Shown piece after piece: positions 57,113-64,000 of a stretch of 64,000 nt of DNA (position 1 is the stretch's first letter; the number at the start of each line of letters is the position of its first letter). Location of the stretch: positions 2,356,001 to 2,420,000 of the forward strand of contig NZ_CP100351.1 in the NCBI RefSeq assembly GCF_024204645.1, read 5' to 3'. The stretch is from Desulfomicrobium sp. ZS1. GTDB lineage: Bacteria > Desulfobacterota > Desulfovibrionia > Desulfovibrionales > Desulfomicrobiaceae. Both the position numbers and the translations under genes were made by a program. The notes under the pieces were generated by a model. That model saw only the letters and a list, made by a program, of their open reading frames with translations, was not told the origin of the DNA and did not search any database.

Positions 57113-58011
57113 TAAGGTTTGCCGTCCGTGGTCAGCCCATTGCTGGCCTTGATGATCTCCCAGGCTTCCTCGGCCGTGCTCACATACTGGAAGATGTTCA
57201 GATCCTCGGCGTTGATGGTTCCCTCCTCGACCAGAGCTTCGAAGTTGATGACCTTGTGCCAGAACCTGCGGCCGAAGAGCAGTACGGGTATGGGTTTGAC
57301 CTTGCGGGTCTGGATCAGAGTCAGGGCCTCGAAAAGCTCGTCCATGGTCCCGAATCCGCCGGGGAAGGCCACCAAGGCCTTGGCCCGCATCAAGAGATGC
57401 ATCTTGCGGATGGCGAAATAGTGAAACTGGAAGCTCAGTTCAGGAGTGATGTAGGGGTTGGGCTCCTGCTCGAAGGGAAGCACGATATTCATGCCGATGC
57501 TCTTGGCCCCCACGTCATGCGCGCCACGATTGGCCGCGCCCATGATCCCGAAGCCGCCGCCGGTGATGACCACATGCTTGCACGTATCCATATTTTCGGA
57601 GATGAGCCGCCCGAGCTTGCGCGACTCTCCGTAATAGCGACTGTTGGCCACGGCCGTACGAGCCTTGGCCAGTTCCTGCTGCAGCAGGTAATCATCGGGA
57701 TTTTTCTTGAGCCCCTCCAGCACCTTTTCCATACGGACGGCGGCCGTCTCCGCATCCATGGTGCGGGCGCTGCCGTAAATGACGATGGTCGATTCGATCT
57801 GCTGCTCCTGCAAGGTCAGCTCGGGCTTTAAGAGCTCAAGCTGCAGGCGCACGGGACGAAGCTCCTCGCGCAGCAAAAAGTCCTGGTCCTGAAAAGCCAG
57901 GCGATAGGACTCCGACTGGCACTGGGGAGTATCCACATGCCGTTTGGCGGCCTGGGCATCCTCGTTGGCCGAGGGAAAAACACCGAAACGGCGGATACGC
58001 TTATTGACCAT
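57112..58011 (-). CDS. LOG-family (TIGR00730-type) protein
   Basis: A 299-residue protein with the LOG/lysine-decarboxylase-like fold (~75-285). Signature AFPGGFGTMDELFEALTLIQT (PGGxGTxxE) and the nucleotide site GGGFGIMGAANRGA are present. Small LOG enzymes release cytokinin bases from nucleotides; in bacteria many act as nucleotide 5'-monophosphate nucleosidases. This longer form has an added N-terminal ~75 residues of unknown role. GGAAGA precedes GTG/ATG region at 58011. Confidence 0.85.
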   Translation of the reverse strand: MVNKRIRRFGVFPSANEDAQAAKRHVDTPQCQSESYRLAFQDQDFLLREELRPVRLQLELLKPELTLQEQQIESTIVIYGSARTMDAETAAVRMEKVLEGLKKNPDDYLLQQELAKARTAVANSRYYGESRKLGRLISENMDTCKHVVITGGGFGIMGAANRGAHDVGAKSIGMNIVLPFEQEPNPYITPELSFQFHYFAIRKMHLLMRAKALVAFPGGFGTMDELFEALTLIQTRKVKPIPVLLFGRRFWHKVINFEALVEEGTINAEDLNIFQYVSTAEEAWEIIKASNGLTTDGKP

Positions 58012-58020
58012 GAATCTTCC

Positions 58021-58410
58021 TTATGAACGGGCCAGAGCCACGCATTTGATTTCAACGATCCCGCCCAAAGGCAGGGCCGAAACCTGCACCGCGGCGCGGG
58101 CAGGCCGGTGTCCGACCATGAATTCGTCATAAATGCCGTTGAACAGCTTGAAATTGGCCAGATCGGTCACGAACACGTCCACGCTGACGATATCCGTCGT
58201 GGAGCATCCAGCCTCGGACAAGATGGCGCCCATGTTGGACAGGGCCTGCCGCGCCTGGGCCTCAAAATCCGCGCCCGCGAACTGTCCGGTGGCGGGAACC
58301 ATCCCAAGCTGACCGCTGACATACAAAAAGCCCCCGGCACGCACGGCCTGAGAATAGGGACCCACGGCGGCCGGAGCCTTGTCCGTGGCGATGAAATCGA
58401 GTTTCTGCAT
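58021..58410 (-). CDS. RidA family protein (second paralogue)
   Basis: A 129-residue RidA protein with AVGPYSQAV, VDVFVTDL, the conserved Arg in PARAAVQVSALPLGG, and a complete domain. It differs from the RidA at 19427, so the window has two distinct paralogues; this one, next to no PLP lyase, is more likely the housekeeping form. GGAGG precedes ATG 58410. It sits 9 bases upstream of the LOG gene on the same strand. Confidence 0.92.
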   Translation of the reverse strand: MQKLDFIATDKAPAAVGPYSQAVRAGGFLYVSGQLGMVPATGQFAGADFEAQARQALSNMGAILSEAGCSTTDIVSVDVFVTDLANFKLFNGIYDEFMVGHRPARAAVQVSALPLGGIVEIKCVALARS

Positions 58411-58475
58411 ACACCCTCCATAGCAGAACGGCCCTCACGGGCCGTTCCGTCAAACCGCATTATGAATGAAAATAA

Positions 58476-58787
58476 TTAGTCCAGAACCTTTTCAAGCCAG
58501 TCCAGAGCCGCCGCGACCGTAGGAAATCCGATGGTGCTGGTCAAGAGAATGACGGCGTGCCTGATTTCCTCCGCCGTGGCCCCGGCCTGAAGCGCCCGCC
58601 GGGCATGGCTGCGCACCGCGCCTTCGGAACGCATGGCGGTGGAAGCGCCGAGCTGCACAAGATGCATCTCCTTTTCGCTCAAGGGCCCGGCTCCTTGCGC
58701 GGCCTTGCCCAGGGCCTCGGCGGCGGCAATGAGTTCAGGATACATTTCCTGCAATTTCTGGTAGTGTTTTGGTTTGCCCGTGCTCAT
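58476..58787 (-). CDS. Carboxymuconolactone decarboxylase-family protein without redox Cys
   Basis: A 103-residue all-helical CMD/AhpD-like protein. In redox-active members a CxxC pair precedes a His; here the corresponding stretch reads EGAVRSHARRAL with no Cys, so peroxidase activity of the AhpD type is unlikely. CGGAGG lies 5 bases before ATG 58787. Divergent from the NifX-like gene, sharing an 98-base gap. Confidence 0.8.
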   Translation of the reverse strand: MSTGKPKHYQKLQEMYPELIAAAEALGKAAQGAGPLSEKEMHLVQLGASTAMRSEGAVRSHARRALQAGATAEEIRHAVILLTSTIGFPTVAAALDWLEKVLD

Positions 58788-58885
58788 TATTTTCCTCCGG
58801 AAATAAAGGTGAACCGTGTCCTTGATTGACGCGGCCGTGAAACGATCATAGGGGCATTTGGACTCGAAAAACAAGGAATTTTCCC

Positions 58886-59239
58886 ATGAAAGTCGCTATC
58901 CCCACTGTTGGAACCCGCGTGGACGAACATTTCGGACATGCCCGGTCCTTCACCATTTTCACCCTGTATGACGCAAATGAAGTCACCGAGGATGAAACTT
59001 TTTTCCCGCCCTCGGATTACGGCTGCAAATCCACTATGGCCGTAACCATGCCTGCCGAGGGCGTATCCGCCATGCTCGCCGGCAATATCGGCCAAGGCGT
59101 CATCAACAAAATGGCCGAACATGGCATCACGATCATTCGCGGTCGCAAAAATACAATCCGCGACGTGCCGATCCGCTGGACAAACGGCAAAATCAAGGAC
59201 CAGAATATTCTCTGCAATCACGAAGGCTGCACGCACTAG
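58886..59239 (+). CDS. NifX/NafY-like (dinitrogenase Fe-Mo cofactor family) protein
   Basis: A 117-residue protein of the NifX/NifB C-terminal/NafY family, which bind Fe-Mo or similar metal-sulfur clusters. It has IPTVGTRVDEHFGHARSFTI at the start and NIGQGVINKMAEHGI. An added C-terminal tail ends CNHEGCTH, a small Cys/His set that may bind metal. AAGGAA precedes ATG 58886. No nif genes nearby, so a role in nitrogen fixation is not implied. Confidence 0.87.
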   Translation: MKVAIPTVGTRVDEHFGHARSFTIFTLYDANEVTEDETFFPPSDYGCKSTMAVTMPAEGVSAMLAGNIGQGVINKMAEHGITIIRGRKNTIRDVPIRWTNGKIKDQNILCNHEGCTH

Positions 59240-59241
59240 CT

Positions 59242-59387
59242 GCCTGTTGAAAAACTCGAAATTCGCAGGCCGTTCAAAAATGGTGAGATGCAAGGAAGCG
59301 AAAAAAGCCAGGGCGCGCAGTGTATAGCGCATACATAAGCGGTCTGGCTTTTTTCGCTGACGCAGCAGATCGCCGTTTTTGGACTGC
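59242..59387. repeat. Palindromic intergenic repeat, family 2 copy C
   Basis: About 146 bases, beginning GCCTGTTGAAAAACTCG. Central hairpin GCGAAAAAAGCCAG ... CTGGCTTTTTTCGC, terminator-like in both directions. An inverted copy (D) lies at 59878-60018, on the other side of the YchJ-like gene. Confidence 0.85.
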
Positions 59388-59403
59388 CTGCCAGGAGACA
59401 ACT

Positions 59404-59874
<471 letters not shown>

Positions 59875-59877
59875 CGG

Positions 59878-60018
59878 GCTGCTTAAAAACAGCGATCTGC
59901 TGCGTCAGCGAAAAAAACCAAACCACTTTGTATGCGCATGACTGCGCGTCCTGTTTTTTTGCTTCCTTGGATCTCACCATTTTGGAACGGCCTTCGAATT
60001 TTTGATTTTTCAACAGGC
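59878..60018. repeat. Palindromic intergenic repeat, family 2 copy D (inverted)
   Basis: The reverse complement begins GCCTGTTGAAAAA and follows copy C closely, including ATGGTGAGAT, the GCGCAGT core and CGCTGACGCAGCAGATCG. About 80% identity to C by eye. It starts 4 bases after the YchJ-like stop and ends 12 bases before the DUF401 start. Confidence 0.8.
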
Positions 60019-60030
60019 GGCGAAAACCCA

Positions 60031-61293
60031 ATGAGCGCAATTTTTTCCATCATCCTTGTTTTCGCTGTCATGCTGACGGGCATCCGCCTCAAGCTGGGGC
60101 TGGGGCTGTCCATCCTGGCGGGCAGCTTCGTACTGGCGATCCTCTTCGGCCTCTCGCCCCTGGCCTGGCTGGGAGCCATTCCGGATGCGCTCTTGACCGA
60201 AGAGACCTTTGTGCTCTGCGCCATCATCGCCGTCATCCTGGCCTTCAGCGCCCTATACGCGGCTTCCGGCCAATCGGAGCGGTTCATGCGCGCCATCCGT
60301 GCCCAAATTCGCTCCCGCTCCCTGCTCCTGGTCTTTTTTCCGGCGCTGATCGGCCTTTTGCCTATGCCCGGCGGGGCCATCTTCTCGGCGCCAATGGTCG
60401 AAAAGGCGGCCTCGGAGCTGGCCATCCCCCCCAAAGACCAGGCCCTCATCAACTACTGGTTCCGGCACATCTGGGAACTGGCCTGGCCCCTTTATCCGGG
60501 CCTGATCCTAGCCTCATCCCTGGCGCACATCCCGGTGACCGGAATTGTCGCGCTGTTGTGGGCGGGCCCGCTGGTGGCCATCGCCCTGGGCTGGCTGCTG
60601 ATCCTGCGCCCGGCCCTGAAAAATGCGCCCCGGCTGCCTGCCATCGCGGCCGAGTCCCGGAGCGCTCAGGACTGGCTCGGCGGCCTGCCGCTCTTCACGG
60701 CCATCGCCGGGTCCATCGGCGGCGAATGGCTTTGCGCCGTGCTCTGGCCGGGCAGGCCCATGGAATACGGGGTCATCGCGGCCCTGATCCTGGCCTCCGG
60801 GGTCAGCCTGTTCATGGCCCAGGCCAAATGGACGGCGGTGCTGCGGGAGGCGGGCAAGGACAACACCCTGGCTCTTCTGGCCGTGGTCGGCGCCATCTTC
60901 ATCTTCAAGGAAATCCTGCATCAAGGCCACGTTGTCGATGTCCTGGCGCAGACCCTCGGCGGAGGCAGCGCAATCTACGTCATGGCCATCGTCCTGCCCT
61001 TTCTGGTGGGCTTTGTGGCCGGCCTGACCATCGCCTTTGTGGGCGCGACCTTCCCGCTGCTCTTCGGACTCGCCCATTCCTCAGGCCAGCCCCATCTCAT
61101 CCCGGTGATCCTGAGCCTCGGGATGTACGCCGGATACGCGGGCATCATGTCCTCGCCCATGCACATCTGCTACCTCATGACCTGCAACTACTTCCACCAG
61201 GATCCGGGCAAGCTCCTGCCGCGCATCCTCGTGCCCGGCCTGCTGCTCATCCCGGCGGGAGTGGTCGTGACCTTCCTCATGGTTCCGCGCTAG
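60031..61293 (+). CDS. DUF401-family membrane protein
   Basis: A 420-residue inner-membrane protein with about 11 helices. It matches the DUF401 family by FFPALIGLLPMPGGAIFSAPM and INYWFRHIWELAWPLYPG, and SSPMHICYLMTCNYF near the end. DUF401 is a transporter-like family, related to anion or sugar-acid permeases, of unknown substrate. Start ATG 60031 begins the first helix; ribosome site is weak (GGCGG, 11 bases away). Confidence 0.86.
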   Translation: MSAIFSIILVFAVMLTGIRLKLGLGLSILAGSFVLAILFGLSPLAWLGAIPDALLTEETFVLCAIIAVILAFSALYAASGQSERFMRAIRAQIRSRSLLLVFFPALIGLLPMPGGAIFSAPMVEKAASELAIPPKDQALINYWFRHIWELAWPLYPGLILASSLAHIPVTGIVALLWAGPLVAIALGWLLILRPALKNAPRLPAIAAESRSAQDWLGGLPLFTAIAGSIGGEWLCAVLWPGRPMEYGVIAALILASGVSLFMAQAKWTAVLREAGKDNTLALLAVVGAIFIFKEILHQGHVVDVLAQTLGGGSAIYVMAIVLPFLVGFVAGLTIAFVGATFPLLFGLAHSSGQPHLIPVILSLGMYAGYAGIMSSPMHICYLMTCNYFHQDPGKLLPRILVPGLLLIPAGVVVTFLMVPR

Positions 61294-61391
61294 CAACGGC
61301 CCCAAACTCCTGGCGCATCTGAAATACGAAGGCGACACGCCTTGACTTCCGGTCCGAATATGGCACTCTTTACAGACCGGAGGAATCCAGC

Positions 61392-61673
61392 ATGAACATC
61401 ACCAGCGACATCAAGCCCGTGACCTATCTGAAATCTCGGGCAGCCGAGCTGCTCAATCAGATCAATGAAACGCATCGGCCCGTGATCATAACCCAAAATG
61501 GCGAACCGCGAGCCGTATTGCAGGACCCGAAGAGTTACGAAAACATGCGCAACGCCATCGGCCTGCTGAAACTCATCTCAGCCGGTGAAACCGATGTCAG
61601 GGAAGGACGCGTGGTGGGGCACGACGATGTTTTCGACACGCTTGAAGACGACTTGAAGGCAGCCATGAAATGA
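61392..61673 (+). CDS. Phd/YefM-family antitoxin
   Basis: A 93-residue antitoxin with the typical start (DIKPVTYLKSRAAELLNQI) and VIITQNGEPRAVLQD block. The C-terminal half would bind the toxin. GGAGGAA precedes ATG 61392. Its stop overlaps the toxin start by ATGA, so they are coupled. Likely autoregulated. Confidence 0.9.
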   Translation: MNITSDIKPVTYLKSRAAELLNQINETHRPVIITQNGEPRAVLQDPKSYENMRNAIGLLKLISAGETDVREGRVVGHDDVFDTLEDDLKAAMK

Positions 61674-61996
61674 GCAGGACGCATCACGTCGTCTGGGCCG
61701 CCGTGGCCCGCAACGATCTCAAGCAGATCATCGACCATATCGCCCAGGACAGCCCAGACGATGCGCAGCACATTCTTCACAAGATCAGACAGCGGACAGC
61801 GGAACTCCACGCCATGCCGGATCAAGGCAGGATCGTTCCGGAATTGAAAGAACAGGGCATACAGACGTACCGCGAGCTCATCGTCGCCCCGTGGAGAATC
61901 GTCTACAGGGTCTCGGACACAACGGTTTTTGTTTTGTCCGTCATCGATTCGAGGCGTAATGTCGAAGACATCCTGCTCGACAGACTCATCAGATGA
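61670..61996 (+). CDS. ParE/RelE-family toxin
   Basis: A 108-residue toxin of the RelE/ParE superfamily. Family patterns: WAAVARNDLKQIIDHIAQDSPDDA, RELIVAPWRIVYRVSD and VFVLSVIDSRRN. ParE-type members poison gyrase, RelE-type cleave ribosome-bound mRNA; the VIDSRRN ending leans to ParE. Coupled to the upstream antitoxin. Confidence 0.9.
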   Translation: MSRTHHVVWAAVARNDLKQIIDHIAQDSPDDAQHILHKIRQRTAELHAMPDQGRIVPELKEQGIQTYRELIVAPWRIVYRVSDTTVFVLSVIDSRRNVEDILLDRLIR

Positions 61997-62058
61997 CGTA
62001 GCACGACACCAACTTGCCTTGAGTGCTCCGTCCCTCAATCACTGCCCGTGCGAATACC

Positions 62059-62484
62059 CTACGCGCACTCCCCCGCCGTCATTTCCGGCCTCTCGTACCC
62101 TTCACCCGCAAAGATCACATCCGCACCCAGAAACTTCTCATAGTCCACGCCCCAGGCCCGCATCTGCAGGAGCAGCGGAATGAGGCTGCGGCCCATTTCC
62201 GTCAGGGAGTACTCGACGCGGGGCGGCACTTCGCGGTAGACTTCGCGGTGTATCAGCCCGTCGGCCTCCAGCTCGCGCAGCTGGCGAGTCAGCATGCGTT
62301 CGGTCACGTCGTGCATGCCGCGCCTCAGTTCCCCGAAGCGCACGGCATGGGCCAGGGACAGGTGGTAAAGGATGATGGGCTTCCACTTTCCGCCGATGAC
62401 CGCCAGGGTCAGCTCGAAATAGCAGCGGTAGCGTTTGCCGGAGAGTTCCTTGATCTTGCAGGACCGAGGCTGGTTTTCGTCCAT
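62059..62484 (-). CDS. HxlR-family transcriptional regulator
   Basis: A 141-residue winged helix regulator. It has the family marks: a Cys near the N-terminus (RSCKIKEL), LAVIGGKWKPIILYHL, RFGELRRGMHDVTERMLTRQLRELEADGLI and YSLTEMGRSL. HxlR proteins often sense electrophiles or redox state through Cys. Divergent from a flavin oxidoreductase gene, which it likely controls. Confidence 0.92.
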   Translation of the reverse strand: MDENQPRSCKIKELSGKRYRCYFELTLAVIGGKWKPIILYHLSLAHAVRFGELRRGMHDVTERMLTRQLRELEADGLIHREVYREVPPRVEYSLTEMGRSLIPLLLQMRAWGVDYEKFLGADVIFAGEGYERPEMTAGECA

Positions 62485-62597
62485 TACTATACTCCATGTG
62501 TGTACCGTACATTATAGACAGTACTTTTCATAATCACAGACATGTGCTCTATCCGGGCCTGCAACACGCAGTCAATCCCAACAAAGGAGAGAAAAAT
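62485..62597. promoter_or_regulatory. Divergent control region, HxlR and flavoprotein
   Basis: 113 bases between divergent genes. GTACCGTAC (62507-62515) followed by a third GTAC in CAGTAC ending at 62523 are spaced repeats that could bind HxlR; this is a candidate only. Confidence 0.35.
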
Positions 62598-63212
62598 ATG
62601 TACGTAGTCGCAGTCAACGGCAGCCCGCGCAAGGGCGGCAACACGGAAATCCTCTTGAACCACGCCCTCGAACCCCTGAAAAAGGCGGGCTGGGAAACGG
62701 AGCTGGTGCAGGTCGGCGGACAGAACATCCGGGGCTGTCAGGCCTGCTACAAATGCTTTGTGCGCAAGGACGGACAATGCTCCATGAAAAAGGACGTCTT
62801 CAACGAGATCATGGAAAAACTTCTGCGCGCCGACGCCCTCATCTTCGGCTCGCCGACCTACTTCGCCGATGTCTCCGCCGAACTCAAAGCCCTGATGGAC
62901 CGCGCCGGCCTCGTGGCCTTGGCCAACGGCCGCGCCTTCAAGGGCAAGATCGGGGCGGCCGTGGTGGCCGTGCGGCGCGGCGGAGCGACCCACGTCTATG
63001 ACAGCATCAACCACATGTTCCTCATGAACCAGATGCTCATCCCCGGTTCCGTGTACTGGAACATGGGCTACGGCCGGGACAAGGGCGAGGTCGAGGGGGA
63101 CGCCGAAGGGCTTGGCAACATGAAGAATCTGGGGCAGACCATCGCCTGGCTGGGGGCGGCGATCAAACCGCATCTGGACAGCTTCCCGGCCCTGGAAAGC
63201 GTGAGCGAATAA
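62598..63212 (+). CDS. NADPH-dependent FMN reductase / iron-sulfur flavoprotein-like
   Basis: A 204-residue flavodoxin-fold protein. FMN-binding loop NGSPRKGGNT (~7-16), Cys-rich segment CQACYKCFVRKDGQC (~48-62) as in iron-sulfur flavoproteins, and GSPTYFADVSAELKALMDR. It may carry FMN and a [4Fe-4S] cluster and reduce quinones or oxygen species. AAAGGAGAG lies 6 bases before ATG 62598. Divergent from the HxlR regulator. Longer frame from 62496 rejected for lack of a site. Confidence 0.9.
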   Translation: MYVVAVNGSPRKGGNTEILLNHALEPLKKAGWETELVQVGGQNIRGCQACYKCFVRKDGQCSMKKDVFNEIMEKLLRADALIFGSPTYFADVSAELKALMDRAGLVALANGRAFKGKIGAAVVAVRRGGATHVYDSINHMFLMNQMLIPGSVYWNMGYGRDKGEVEGDAEGLGNMKNLGQTIAWLGAAIKPHLDSFPALESVSE

Positions 63213-63249
63213 AAGGCCCAACCAAGCTCGACCTTTATTGATTAAAACA

Positions 63250-63288
63250 GGCCGGAGCGCTCGCAGGCGTTCCGGCCCATGTCTTTTT
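63250..63288 (+). terminator. Terminator of the flavoprotein gene
   Basis: GGCCGGAGCGC pairs with GGCGTTCCGGCC (63250-63260 and 63266-63277) and is followed by CATGTCTTTTT. Confidence 0.8.
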
Positions 63289-63308
63289 GAGCAACGGAGA
63301 AATTTCCC

Positions 63309-64000
63309 ATGGACACCACCGGCATCACCCTGGCCATCCTCTCGGCCCTGTTCATGGGCACCATCGGCGTCTTCTCCAGAATCACCGGACTGCCCGCCGA
63401 AACCATCACCTTTTTCCGCCTCCTGCTCGGAGCCGGATTCCTGGCCATTTTTCTCCTGGCCACCCGTCAGGCCGGGACGCTCAGACGCTGGCCGACCTGG
63501 CCAGTGATCCTCAACGGCGCGCTTTTGGCCGGTTTCATCATCTTCTACGTGCAGGCCATGAACCTGACCTCCATGGCCAACGCCATCATGCTGGTCTATC
63601 TGGCCCCGGTGGCCGCCTCGATCTTTGCGCATTGTTTCATGAGGGAACGGCTGAATTTCGCGGGCTGGATTCTCATCGGCCTGGCCATGCTCGGCTTCGC
63701 GACCATGATGGAATTCAGGCTCGATTTCGCGGACGGCTCGAACCATGCCGCCGGGCTCGGCCTGGCCGCCCTGGCCATGCTCTGCTACGCGAGTTTCATG
63801 CTCATGAACCGCCGCATCCGGCCCCACGTTCCGGTCATGAACCGCGCCTTTTATCAACTCCTGATCGGAGCCCTGGTCATGCTGCCCTTCTTCCTGCACT
63901 CCCGGCCCGAAATCACCGCCGTGAACGGCCTCTGGCTCCTAGCCACGGGCCTGATCCCCGGCTTCCTGGCCATCACCTTCGCCGTGGCGGCCCTCAGCCG
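63309..64000 (+). CDS. EamA/DMT-family transporter, 3' end outside window
   Basis: The frame from ATG 63309 (MDTTGITLAILSALFMG) stays open to the right edge, giving about 230 residues. It shows the EamA (drug/metabolite transporter) pattern: TIGVFSRITGLPAETITFFR, IIFYVQAMNLTSMANAIMLVYLAPV and the start of a second EamA repeat. Members export amino acids, metabolites or drugs. CGGAGA precedes the start, and the terminator of the flavoprotein lies upstream, so it has its own promoter. Confidence 0.9.
   Translation, partial: MDTTGITLAILSALFMGTIGVFSRITGLPAETITFFRLLLGAGFLAIFLLATRQAGTLRRWPTWPVILNGALLAGFIIFYVQAMNLTSMANAIMLVYLAPVAASIFAHCFMRERLNFAGWILIGLAMLGFATMMEFRLDFADGSNHAAGLGLAALAMLCYASFMLMNRRIRPHVPVMNRAFYQLLIGALVMLPFFLHSRPEITAVNGLWLLATGLIPGFLAITFAVAALS

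Noticed and set aside
62487-63899. 470-residue minus-strand frame
   Set aside because: Antisense to the flavoprotein and EamA genes; no domain likeness and strongly biased composition.

Overview
The window is a bacterial chromosome segment of roughly 58-62% G+C by eye, densely coded on both strands. The gene set suggests a sulfate-reducing deltaproteobacterium of the Desulfovibrio/Desulfomicrobium type. Pointers are SelA of the selenocysteine pathway, a cytoplasmic molybdopterin oxidoreductase, a NIL-domain ferredoxin, a NifX/NafY-like protein, DUF401, and many c-di-GMP and two-component genes. The genus is inferred, not proven.

Layout. 1-2.5 kb: selA (runs off the left edge), folC, tRNA-Arg. 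2.9-5.7 kb: one large gene fusing a TorD-like chaperone domain to its probable client molybdoenzyme. 6.6-9.6 kb: a glycosyltransferase whose last codons were displaced by an IS1380-family element with a 6-bp target duplication. 10-16.3 kb: a free Hpt protein and two tandem 7TMR-DISM hybrid histidine kinases. 16.5-18.7 kb: two small envelope proteins and a double-UspA protein. 19.4-23.2 kb: a catabolic locus (RidA, DcyD/CuyA-type PLP lyase, NhaC-type transporter, GntR regulator) whose right half is AT-rich, so probably acquired. 23.4-26.3 kb: tRNA-Thr, an AbiE-type toxin-antitoxin remnant with intact antitoxin and operator but a truncated toxin, an exported His-rich protein, tRNA-Tyr. 26.3-31 kb: three tandem REC-DUF3369-HD-GYP regulators. 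31.4-35.4 kb: a PreP-like M16C protease divergent from galE.

35.6-43 kb: a long forward run of ileS-lspA-lgt-PLDc_N-cpoB-NIL ferredoxin-PilZ-cheZ. 43-48 kb: a reverse run of xer recombinase, REC-GGDEF, HDOD, small protein, dprA, TPR protein. Between this run and a membrane protein at 48.5 kb lies a non-coding segment with three mutually compatible helices (48281-48402), a candidate structured RNA. 49-53 kb: PAS-GGDEF protein, coiled-coil protein, exported protein. 53.3-56.8 kb: a complete Mla-type lipid transport operon. 56.9-60 kb: two families of short palindromic intergenic repeats around a LOG protein, a second RidA, a cysteine-less CMD protein, a NifX-like protein and a YchJ-like protein. 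60-64 kb: DUF401 permease, Phd/ParE toxin-antitoxin pair, HxlR regulator divergent from a flavoprotein, and an EamA transporter running off the right edge.

The most unusual items are the chaperone-enzyme fusion, the RidA/PLP-lyase/transporter locus with shared operator-like motifs, the HD-GYP triplet with stepwise loss of catalytic residues, the candidate structured RNA, and the inverted repeat pair around the YchJ-like gene. No CRISPR array, rRNA or prophage was seen.
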